Below, piece by piece: positions 37,492-44,454 of a DNA stretch of 64,000 nt. This DNA comes from Lactococcus fujiensis JCM 16395. Its GTDB lineage: Bacteria > Bacillota > Bacilli > Lactobacillales > Streptococcaceae. The position numbers were made by a program, and so were the translations under genes. How positions within the stretch are numbered: the stretch's first letter is position 1; the number at the start of each line of letters is the position of its first letter. Location of the stretch: positions 62,001 to 126,000 of the forward strand of contig NZ_JXJU01000002.1 in the NCBI RefSeq assembly GCF_002441655.1, given 5' to 3'. The notes beneath the pieces are model-generated. The model worked only from the letters and a program-made list of their open reading frames with translations. It was not told where the DNA came from and made no database searches.

Positions 37492-38580
37492 ATGAGAGAA
37501 TTAGGAATTTCAATCTACCCAGAACATTCAACGATTGAAAAAGATATGGCTTATATCAAATTGGCACATCAGTATGGATTTACTAAAATCTTTACCTGTT
37601 TACTTTCAGTAAATGGAGATAAAGAAGGAATACTTCAGGAATTTAAAACGATTATCTCCTACGCAAAGTCATTAAATTTTGAGGTTACCTTAGATGTTTC
37701 ACCTCGGGTTTTTGATTCATTAGAGATTTCATATCATGATTTGTCTTTCTTCAATAATATGGGGGCTGATGCCATTCGATTAGATCAAGGATTCACAGGT
37801 CAAGAAGAAGCATTGATGACTTATAATCCCTTTGGCTTAAAAATTGAAATTAATATGAGTTCAGCAACTAAATATTTGGATAATTTACTTTCATATCAGC
37901 CTGATTTATCGCACCTAACAGGTTGTCATAATTTCTACCCACACCGGTACGCTGCGCTTTCTTATCCCTTTTTCATTGAATGTTCAAAGAAGTTCAAAGC
38001 ACATGGTTTAAGAACAGCAGCATTTGTCAATTCTCAAGATGCGACTTTTGGTCCTTGGCCAATCATGGAGGGGCTCCCAACACTTGAGATGCATCGGAAA
38101 CTTCCAATTCAAGTACAGGCCCAACATTTATTTATGACTCAATTAATCGATGTTGTCATTATTGGAAATGCATATGCTTCTGAAAAAGAGTTATCACGAT
38201 TATCACAAGTTAATGCTTCAATGCCAACATTTGAAGTGGAATTGTATGATACAATAAGTTCAATCGAACGAAAAATCGTATTAGAAGAGCCACATTTTTA
38301 TCGTGGAGACGTTTCTGACTATTTTATCCGCTCGACTCAATCCAGAGTAAAATATAAAATGGAAGAATTCCCACCAACGAATGTTAGTGAGATTCAACGG
38401 GGTGACATTTTAATTGAAAATGAACGATATGGGCAATATAAAGGGGAGTTACAAATTGCCTTGATGGATATGGAGAACTCAGGAAAGACAAATGTTGTCG
38501 GACATGTCAGCGAAGACATGCTCTTCTTGATTGATTATCTGAAGCCTTGGCAAAACTTCCAGTTCAAAATAAAGGAATAA
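37492..38580 (+). CDS. mupG: DUF871 6-phospho-N-acetylmuramidase (MupG-like)
   Basis: DUF871 protein of 362 aa. The S. aureus homologue MupG cleaves MurNAc-6-phosphate-GlcNAc into MurNAc-6-phosphate and GlcNAc (family knowledge). The N-terminal TIM-barrel has ELGISIYPEHSTIEKDMAYI and GADAIRLDQGFTG, and the block HNFYPHRYAALS near residue 145 is highly conserved. The C-terminal cyclophilin-like domain starts near 240. It is placed between anmK and a kinase that could phosphorylate the released GlcNAc, which supports a disaccharide pathway. Confidence 0.88.
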   Translation: MRELGISIYPEHSTIEKDMAYIKLAHQYGFTKIFTCLLSVNGDKEGILQEFKTIISYAKSLNFEVTLDVSPRVFDSLEISYHDLSFFNNMGADAIRLDQGFTGQEEALMTYNPFGLKIEINMSSATKYLDNLLSYQPDLSHLTGCHNFYPHRYAALSYPFFIECSKKFKAHGLRTAAFVNSQDATFGPWPIMEGLPTLEMHRKLPIQVQAQHLFMTQLIDVVIIGNAYASEKELSRLSQVNASMPTFEVELYDTISSIERKIVLEEPHFYRGDVSDYFIRSTQSRVKYKMEEFPPTNVSEIQRGDILIENERYGQYKGELQIALMDMENSGKTNVVGHVSEDMLFLIDYLKPWQNFQFKIKE

Positions 38581-38589
38581 TAGAAAATT

Positions 38590-39489
38590 ATGGAATATAT
38601 CATTTCAGTCGATGCCGGAGGAACAAAAACGACGGCTACTTTATATGATTTAAAAGGAAAATCAGTAAAAGTAGTAACGACAGGATTTGGCAATGTGTTA
38701 ATTAATTTTGAAAAAGCAGTTCAAAATATTAAAATGGCAGTTGACGAGCTTCTTGAAAATCAGAATCTCAAAAATTGTTTAGCTTTAGTTTTGGGAATTG
38801 CGGGTGTGACAACGGGCAATATGAAAGAGAGAGTTTTAAGTGAATTTGAAAAATTAACGTGTCTCAAACTCGTGATTAATGATGCTCAACTCGCTCACGC
38901 AGCTTTTTTTAAAGGTAATGATGGTCTTTTGACCATCGCGGGTACAGGATCCGTGAGCTTATTGAAAAAAGATCAGCATGAGATATTAACTGGTGGCTGG
39001 GGACATTTGCTTGGGGACGAAGGTTCAGGATATTGGATTGCAATAAAGGGAATGAAAGTCGCAATTCTTGAGAATGAAATAGGAGCAGATGATCAGCCTT
39101 TTTTACAAGCCTTACTCGATTTTTACCGATTAAATCAAATAGAAGATCTGAAAAAATTGATCTATTCTTCAACTAAAAAAGAAATTGCATCTTTTGCCAT
39201 TGCGGTTGTAAAATTAGAAAATGATGGGAACACAGAAGCCCATAAAATCCTTTGTGATGCAGGAAATATGTTGGCAGAAATGACTAAGCTCGCCTTAAAA
39301 AAAGGAAATGTTGAATCAGAATTTCCGATAGCAGTAATGGGAAGTATTTTATTAAATGTTCCTACGGTAAAAGAAAACTTTTGTTTAGCTTTAAATCAAA
39401 CGGAGAAATGTTTTAATATCATAAATGATGATGTTGCGCCAACCAAAGGGGGATACTATTTAGCCTTAAAAGAGTTACAAAAAAGCTAA
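38590..39489 (+). CDS. BadF/BadG-type N-acetylglucosamine (or MurNAc) kinase
   Basis: ASKHA-fold sugar kinase of 299 aa in the BadF/BadG/BcrA/BcrD family, which includes eukaryotic-type GlcNAc kinase and clostridial MurK. The phosphate loop SVDAGGTKTTATLYD is at residues 5-19, and GIAGVTTGN, the IAGTGSVSLL nucleotide motif and GGWGHLLGDEGSGYWIA are present. By context it would phosphorylate GlcNAc freed by the MupG-like enzyme. MurK-type kinases accept both MurNAc and GlcNAc, so the specificity is open. It starts 9 bases after the previous stop with a weak ribosome site. Confidence 0.88.
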   Translation: MEYIISVDAGGTKTTATLYDLKGKSVKVVTTGFGNVLINFEKAVQNIKMAVDELLENQNLKNCLALVLGIAGVTTGNMKERVLSEFEKLTCLKLVINDAQLAHAAFFKGNDGLLTIAGTGSVSLLKKDQHEILTGGWGHLLGDEGSGYWIAIKGMKVAILENEIGADDQPFLQALLDFYRLNQIEDLKKLIYSSTKKEIASFAIAVVKLENDGNTEAHKILCDAGNMLAEMTKLALKKGNVESEFPIAVMGSILLNVPTVKENFCLALNQTEKCFNIINDDVAPTKGGYYLALKELQKS

Positions 39490-39497
39490 AATAATTG

Positions 39498-39506
39498 TGA
39501 TATAAT
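39498..39506 (+). promoter_or_regulatory. Extended -10 of the rpiR gene
   Basis: TGATATAAT lies 30 bases before the RpiR-family gene, which could thus be transcribed apart from the operon. Confidence 0.5.
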
Positions 39507-39536
39507 AATGAAGACGAAAGACAGAAGGGAGGCCAA

Positions 39537-40382
39537 ATGAATACATTTTTAATCATCAGACAACAATATCCATCATTTAGTCCAGTTGAAAAAAAAATAG
39601 CAAACTACATTTTGGATAAAGGCGATGAAGTCCTCACATTAAGTGTGCAGGAAATGTCTAAACGAACACAGACCAGTCCGGCTGCCTTGGTTCGTTTTAG
39701 TCGAGCGATTGGACTTGATGGTTTTGCTCAATTAAAACAGAAATTATCAGCCTCTTTGGCCAGCATGGATCACCCAGATGATTTTGAAGAAGTTCAACAA
39801 AATGAAGAAGTGGCCTCAATCAAAAGTAAAATACGTACGAGAATGAGCAACATGATTGAGCAGACAAACGATGTTTTAAATGATGAAAGTGTTGAAAAAG
39901 CTGCTGCCATGCTTGATCACGCATCGATGATCTTTGTTTATGGTGTTGGTGCATCGAGTTTAGTCGCACAGGATATTTTTCAAAAATTTACCAGAATCGG
40001 AAAAAATGTCTTTTTTTCACAAGATTTACATCAGTTTTCATCCTCTTTAGTTGCCTTCAAACGGAATGCTGTTTTTATAGCTATTTCAAATTCAGGAAAA
40101 ACGAAAGAATTAATTACACTCGCAACAATTGCAGAAAAATTTGATATTCCAGTTATCGCTTTGACGAGTAAGGATAAGTCTCCTCTTGCAATGGCAAGTG
40201 AAATTGTCTTGAATTCAACTTCTGGTGATACTTTTGTCATGAGAACGGCTGCAACAATGTCACTGATGGCACAATTATACGTTGTTGATATTTTATTTTA
40301 TAGCTATCTTTCAAACAATTACAATGAAAGCATTGCTGGGATACAAGCGACTCGAGACATTATAAAAAACCTAGAAGAATAA
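39537..40382 (+). CDS. RpiR/MurR-family regulator
   Basis: RpiR-family regulator of 281 aa: an N-terminal helix-turn-helix (residues 1-75, with ALVRFSRAIGLDGFAQLK) and a C-terminal SIS sugar-phosphate domain (about 125-255, with FVYGVGASSLVAQDI and IAISNSGKTKELI). In E. coli and S. aureus MurR proteins of this family respond to MurNAc-6-phosphate. It follows the murQ-anmK-mupG-kinase genes and is the best candidate to bind the palindromes at 33895-34027. AAGGGAGG precedes the ATG. Confidence 0.9.
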   Translation: MNTFLIIRQQYPSFSPVEKKIANYILDKGDEVLTLSVQEMSKRTQTSPAALVRFSRAIGLDGFAQLKQKLSASLASMDHPDDFEEVQQNEEVASIKSKIRTRMSNMIEQTNDVLNDESVEKAAAMLDHASMIFVYGVGASSLVAQDIFQKFTRIGKNVFFSQDLHQFSSSLVAFKRNAVFIAISNSGKTKELITLATIAEKFDIPVIALTSKDKSPLAMASEIVLNSTSGDTFVMRTAATMSLMAQLYVVDILFYSYLSNNYNESIAGIQATRDIIKNLEE

Positions 40383-40383
40383 A

Positions 40384-40412
40384 AAAGAATCAGAAATAAT
40401 CTGATCCTTTTT
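40384..40412. terminator. Terminator between rpiR and the C-S lyase gene
   Basis: AAAGAATCAG and CTGATCCTTT pair with one mismatch, flanked by A and T runs. It serves both convergent genes. Confidence 0.65.
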
Positions 40413-41574
40413 ATTTTCCAAACGTGTTTACCAGACGGTCGACACCAGTTTTAATGGTTTCATAAGGCGATGCGAGATTGAGTCGTGCATGCAGCTCTCC
40501 TTCCACGCCAAATGAGCTTCCTTTATTGAGCATAACCTTTGCATCCTTAATTAATATCTGATGAAGTTGAGTATCAGTTAGGCCATAGGAGGAGAAATCT
40601 AGCCAAACTAAATAGGTTCCTTGAGGCTTCATTATTTTAATGGCTGTTTTATGGGTCAGTTCAGCCATAAGGTAGGATAAGTTGATTTGAATTTGCGCTT
40701 TCAAGGCACTCAACCAGGGTGTCCCATAACGGAAGGCAGTTTCAGTCATCATTAATCCTAGACTGTTGATTTCATGCTGATTATTTACCAAACGTTGATG
40801 CAAATATTTTTTTCTTAGGTCAAGATTTTCGATGATAGCAAACGCGCATTTTGTTCCTGCTAAATTAAATGTTTTTGTGGCAGAAGAAATGATAATGGCA
40901 AAATTCTTAAATTCAGGGGAGAGCGTATTGAAAGAGTGCTGTTCAGTGCCGTCCCAAATTAAATCTTGGTGAATTTCATCAGCGATTAAAAGCACATGGT
41001 ACTTTTGACAGAGTTTTCCAATTTTGAATAATTCATCTTTTGTCCAGACGCGTCCACCAGGGTTGTGCGGGCTACATAAAATGTAAAGTTTAATTTGACC
41101 ACTTTTAAACAGGTCTTCCATTTCTACAAAATCAAAGAAATAGAGGCCCTCTTTTTCAATGAGTGGGGAGCGAAAGAGTTTTCGTTCATTAAGTTCTATC
41201 GTCCTGGCAAAAGGAGGATAAGCGGGGGAATTGATTAGTATGCCGTCATTTTTTTGTGTGAATGACTGTATGGCTAGACCAATTGCTGGCACAACACCTT
41301 CGACAAGAATGATGGCTTCTTTATCAAATGTATAGTGATGTTGCTTTTCCTCCCAGTATTGTATGGCATCAAATAAAGTATGTGCGGCATAAGTGTAGCC
41401 GTATATTTGCTGATCCGCATAGGAATGAGCAGTCTCTTGTAATTCAGGAAAAGCAACAAAATCCATGTCGGCAATCCATAAAGGTATCAAATCTTGCTCG
41501 TCTTCTTGAGCTTTCGTTTTGATGGCATTCGTTTTGGAACGGTCAATTCTAGTCATAAAATCAAATTCGGTCAT
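40411..41574 (-). CDS. MalY/PatB-type cystathionine beta-lyase or aminotransferase
   Basis: PLP enzyme of 387 aa in the class I/II aminotransferase fold, MalY/PatB branch. The active-site lysine is in ISSATKTFNLAGTKCAF near residue 232, PHNPGGRVW near 172 binds the cofactor phosphate region, and the C-terminal arginine that binds carboxylate is in ARLNLASP. Members cleave C-S bonds of cystathionine or cysteine conjugates (PatB, aroma formation in lactococci). It has its own TATAAT promoter and GGAG site. No methionine gene is next to it. Confidence 0.88.
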   Translation of the reverse strand: MTEFDFMTRIDRSKTNAIKTKAQEDEQDLIPLWIADMDFVAFPELQETAHSYADQQIYGYTYAAHTLFDAIQYWEEKQHHYTFDKEAIILVEGVVPAIGLAIQSFTQKNDGILINSPAYPPFARTIELNERKLFRSPLIEKEGLYFFDFVEMEDLFKSGQIKLYILCSPHNPGGRVWTKDELFKIGKLCQKYHVLLIADEIHQDLIWDGTEQHSFNTLSPEFKNFAIIISSATKTFNLAGTKCAFAIIENLDLRKKYLHQRLVNNQHEINSLGLMMTETAFRYGTPWLSALKAQIQINLSYLMAELTHKTAIKIMKPQGTYLVWLDFSSYGLTDTQLHQILIKDAKVMLNKGSSFGVEGELHARLNLASPYETIKTGVDRLVNTFGK

Positions 41575-41800
41575 TTCGTCTCCTTTTTTACTATTATAAA
41601 CGATTCACTTTCTTATTCAAGCAGCTTTTGTTTTTTTTTTGATGATGAAAGCTCAAATGGAATGTAAAAACATTGTATTCTGATAATAGAATACAGAAAG
41701 CTTGAAAGAGATAGACTTAAGCATGAAAGGTGTGTGTGAGTACAAATTTCATATTTGACAAGAAAAAGTGTTGATTTTTCACTTGTTAGAGACAGATATT

Positions 41801-41809
41801 TGCTATAAT
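41801..41809 (+). promoter_or_regulatory. Extended -10 promoter of the alkyltransferase pair
   Basis: TGCTATAAT ends five bases before the ATG at 41815, so transcription would start at or within the first codons. Confidence 0.55.
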
Positions 41810-41814
41810 AAGGA

Positions 41815-42339
41815 ATGAAAAAAATTGTTTTTAAGCATTACTTTTCAACCAAATTAGGTGAGATGCTTATGCTATCAGATCGGGAAAGACTTTATTTGTT
41901 AGAATTTGTGGACCGAAAACATTTGGAAAAAATAATTGGTCGCCTTGGGGTTGAAATTTCCGCAGTGGAAGAAAAAATACCATTACAGGATCAAGTAGAA
42001 AAAGAAGTGAACGCCTATTTTTTAGGTCAATTGAAGACTTTCACTCTGCCAATTGGATTCATTGGTACAGAATTTCAAAAAGCGGTTTGGAATCAAGTCT
42101 GCCAAATTAAGTATGGTCAAACTTCGACTTATCAACAAATTGCCTACAAAATGGGTAATGCTCATGCTGCACGTGCCATCGGTGCTGCGAATGGTCGAAA
42201 TCATTTTGCGATCATTGTGCCATGCCACAGATTGTTGCATGCGGATGGAAGTTTAGCCGATTATGCTGGAGGTTTGTGGCGAAAAAAATGGCTTTTGGAG
42301 CATGAAGCAGACGATCCACAAGCAAACAAAGGAGATTAA
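41815..42339 (+). CDS. ogt: O6-alkylguanine-DNA alkyltransferase, first of two
   Basis: Suicide DNA repair protein of 174 aa that transfers alkyl groups from O6-alkylguanine to its own cysteine. An N-terminal domain of about 75 residues is followed by the DNA-binding part with the arginine finger region (AHAARAIGAANGRN) and the acceptor cysteine in IIVPCHRLL (about Cys137). The last part has DYAGGLWRKKWLLEHE as in Ogt/MGMT. Its promoter suggests a leaderless mRNA, although AAGGA borders the ATG. The stop is immediately followed, with no gap, by the ATG of a second family member. Confidence 0.92.
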   Translation: MKKIVFKHYFSTKLGEMLMLSDRERLYLLEFVDRKHLEKIIGRLGVEISAVEEKIPLQDQVEKEVNAYFLGQLKTFTLPIGFIGTEFQKAVWNQVCQIKYGQTSTYQQIAYKMGNAHAARAIGAANGRNHFAIIVPCHRLLHADGSLADYAGGLWRKKWLLEHEADDPQANKGD

Positions 42340-42771
42340 ATGGACATTAAACTTTCCGTTGAACGAAATGAGGCAGGTCGAATTATCGAAGTTTTTTTTG
42401 ATGATACACATGAAAAAATGACTTATGATCAACTCAATGCATTGAAAGAAGAAGAGTACTTACTGACTAAAGGGACACGTTTTCAGCGCCAAGTCTGGCT
42501 TGAGTTGCGGAAAATTCCGCGTGGGCAGACCATTACCTATCAAGAAATGGCACAACGAGTGGGATCGCCAAAATCACAACAAGCGGTTGGACAAGCTCTG
42601 GCACGTAATCCGTTACCAATTATCCTCCCTTGTCATCGTGTGACGCGCAAGGATGGAAGCCTTGGCGGGTTTATGGGGCAAGATAACCGACAAGATATAA
42701 AAATGGAAATTTTGTCTTATGAGCAAGAACATTTTGGATCGACGCTCACTTTATTCGCAGACCAGCCATAA
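42340..42771 (+). CDS. O6-alkylguanine-DNA alkyltransferase family protein, second copy
   Basis: A second MGMT-type protein of 143 aa, also with the active cysteine in IILPCHRVT (about Cys98) and the helix-turn-helix (GQTITYQEMAQRVG). It has no full N-terminal domain, and its C-terminal LGGFMGQDN differs from the first copy's YAGGLWRKK, so it is a diverged paralogue rather than a recent duplicate. It is translationally coupled to the first gene (TAA-ATG without gap). The retained PCHR suggests that it is active, unlike alkyltransferase-like proteins in which the Cys is lost. Confidence 0.9.
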   Translation: MDIKLSVERNEAGRIIEVFFDDTHEKMTYDQLNALKEEEYLLTKGTRFQRQVWLELRKIPRGQTITYQEMAQRVGSPKSQQAVGQALARNPLPIILPCHRVTRKDGSLGGFMGQDNRQDIKMEILSYEQEHFGSTLTLFADQP

Positions 42772-42790
42772 GCTAGGAAAAGACTAGCTT
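42770..42790 (+). terminator. Weak hairpin after the alkyltransferase pair
   Basis: AAGCTAG and CTAGCTT form a 7-bp stem with a 7-base loop; the stem begins in the stop codon. The U-run is poor, so readthrough is likely. Confidence 0.45.
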
Positions 42791-42805
42791 TAAAAGCTCA
42801 AAGTG

Positions 42806-42814
42806 TGCTATAAT
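42806..42814 (+). promoter_or_regulatory. Extended -10 promoter of lspA
   Basis: TGCTATAAT ends seven bases before the lspA ATG and no Shine-Dalgarno is present, which predicts a leaderless transcript. Confidence 0.6.
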
Positions 42815-42821
42815 TAAACTT

Positions 42822-43292
42822 ATGAAAAAATTAATTTCGGGTCTTTTGATTCTCGTCGGAATCACTCTGGATCAACTTTTTAAGAATTGGATTGTAGCGA
42901 ATTTTTCACTCGGACAAGTGAAGACATTCATTCCCAATGTGCTTAGCTTGACCTATCTGAAAAATGACGGTGCTGCTTGGTCATCATTTTCTGGTCAACA
43001 GTGGTTTTTCATGCTGTTAACACCCCTTGTTTTGATTGTTGCAGCATATTTTTTATGGAAATATGCCGATAAAAACTGGTATTATTGGGGGCTGACACTT
43101 ATTATCTCTGGTGCACTAGGGAATTTTATTGACCGAATAAGACAAGGTTATGTAGTGGATATGTTCCAAACAGAATTTATGAATTTTCCAATTTTTAATA
43201 TCGCCGATGCCCTATTATCAGTTGGTTTTGTCATTTTGTTTATCGCCATCCTAACAGATGAAAGTGAAAAAGGGTCAAAAGCGCAAAAATAA
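42822..43292 (+). CDS. lspA: Lipoprotein signal peptidase
   Basis: Signal peptidase II cleaves the signal peptide of prolipoproteins after lipid attachment. It is 156 aa with four transmembrane helices. The two catalytic aspartates are in GNFIDRIRQGYVVDMF and NIADALLSVGF. The motif KNDGAAWSSF near residue 47 is also conserved. It is followed by rluD, the usual order in lactic acid bacteria. The gap between them holds a perfect palindrome. Confidence 0.95.
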   Translation: MKKLISGLLILVGITLDQLFKNWIVANFSLGQVKTFIPNVLSLTYLKNDGAAWSSFSGQQWFFMLLTPLVLIVAAYFLWKYADKNWYYWGLTLIISGALGNFIDRIRQGYVVDMFQTEFMNFPIFNIADALLSVGFVILFIAILTDESEKGSKAQK

Positions 43293-43293
43293 T

Positions 43294-43317
43294 CCTGTCA
43301 GTACTGACAGGTTTTGA
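43294..43317 (+). terminator. Palindromic hairpin between lspA and rluD
   Basis: CCTGTCAGTACTGACAGG is a perfect 18-base palindrome followed by TTTTGATTT. It can fold as a short hairpin and may be a weak terminator; the CTGTCAG/CTGACAG arms recur elsewhere in the window. Confidence 0.6.
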
Positions 43318-43354
43318 TTTCTCGCCGAAATAGAATTAAATAAAGGAAATAGAT

Positions 43355-44257
43355 TTGCAAATCATTATTAACGAAGAAAACAATATGCAAAGGCTTGATA
43401 AAGCTTTAGCGACACAAACAGACCTTTCTAGGACATTGCTGACAGAATTAATTCGTACGGATAAAGTCACAGTAAATGGCCAAATTAAAAAAGCGAAATA
43501 TAAAGCAAAAACTGGGGACCTTATCGAGTTTGAAGTTCCTGAAGCAGAAGTTTTAGACCTCCAAGCAGAAAATATCCCACTTGAAATTGTTTATCAAGAT
43601 GCTGATGTGGCTGTGGTCAATAAACCACAAGGAATGGTTGTTCATCCTGCGGCAGGACATGCTTCTGGCACGATGGTTAACGCATTGATGTATCACATTA
43701 AAGATTTGTCAGGGATTAACGGCACCATTCGTCCTGGTATCGTTCATCGCATTGATAAAGATACTTCTGGTTTGCTGATGGTTGCTAAAAATGATCAAGC
43801 TCACGAAAGCTTAGCTGCTCAATTAAAAGCAAAGACCAACAAGCGCCGTTATATTGCCCTCGTGCATGGCGTGATTCCAAGTGATCGGGGAACAATTGAG
43901 GCGCCAATTGGTCGTAGTCCAAAAGATCGCAAAAAACAAGCAGTGGTTGCAGACGGACGACCTGCCATCACACATTTTGAAGTTCTTGAACGATTTGACC
44001 GCTACACCCTACTTGCGCTTGAATTAGAAACAGGTCGAACGCATCAAATTCGCGTGCATTTGGCTTATATTGGTCATCCAGTTGCCGGGGATCCACTGTA
44101 CGGACCAAAAAACACACTCACACCAAACAAAGGTCAATTTCTACATGCAGAAACCCTCGGTTTTGAACATCCAAAAACTAAGGAACATTTAGAATTTCAT
44201 GCTGAATTGCCAACAATTTTTCAAAATGCTATTAAAGAATTACGAAAAAATAACTAA
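43355..44257 (+). CDS. rluD: RluD-family 23S rRNA pseudouridine synthase
   Basis: Pseudouridine synthase of 300 aa. An N-terminal S4 domain (residues about 8-65, MQRLDKALATQTDLSRT...) precedes the catalytic domain with the active aspartate in GIVHRIDKDTSGLLMVAKND near residue 138. The family modifies helix 69 of 23S rRNA. The start is TTG at 43355, supported by AAAGGA about seven bases upstream; the next ATG (43385) would remove part of the S4 domain. Confidence 0.92.
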   Translation: MQIIINEENNMQRLDKALATQTDLSRTLLTELIRTDKVTVNGQIKKAKYKAKTGDLIEFEVPEAEVLDLQAENIPLEIVYQDADVAVVNKPQGMVVHPAAGHASGTMVNALMYHIKDLSGINGTIRPGIVHRIDKDTSGLLMVAKNDQAHESLAAQLKAKTNKRRYIALVHGVIPSDRGTIEAPIGRSPKDRKKQAVVADGRPAITHFEVLERFDRYTLLALELETGRTHQIRVHLAYIGHPVAGDPLYGPKNTLTPNKGQFLHAETLGFEHPKTKEHLEFHAELPTIFQNAIKELRKNN

Positions 44258-44261
44258 TATA

Positions 44262-44286
44262 AAAGAACTCCCAGGAGTTCTTTTTT
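44262..44286 (+). terminator. Terminator after rluD
   Basis: AAGAACTCC and GGAGTTCTT pair around a tight loop and run into T. Confidence 0.88.
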
Positions 44287-44308
44287 GATGGGTTGATATA
44301 GGAGCAGT

Positions 44309-44438
44309 TATACCAATTTATTTATGTTAACTATACCAATTATATATATTCATTGTTGACAAAGCGGACAACTTATTATATAATGCTTTTTGTAAACAAA
44401 ATACAACTTGATAAATGAACTATACCGATTATGGTATA
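44309..44438 (+). promoter_or_regulatory. glmS promoter with three TATACC operators
   Basis: The promoter is TTGACA (44356-44361), 17-bp spacer, TATAAT (44379-44384). TATACCAATT occurs at 44309-44318 and 44332-44341, and TATACC-GATTAT-GGTATA (44421-44438) is a palindrome directly before the ribosome site. Sites of this type resemble those of NagR/GntR regulators of amino-sugar genes. No glmS ribozyme was recognised in the short leader. Confidence 0.75.
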
Positions 44439-44454
44439 AGAGGAGAAAAAAGAG

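Noticed and set aside
42340-42771. Alkyltransferase-like protein lacking the acceptor cysteine
   Set aside because: The PCHR motif is intact, so it should be a true alkyltransferase.
44385-44454. Possible glmS ribozyme
   Set aside because: The leader is only about 60 bases and has none of the ribozyme's core; operators explain the sequence better.
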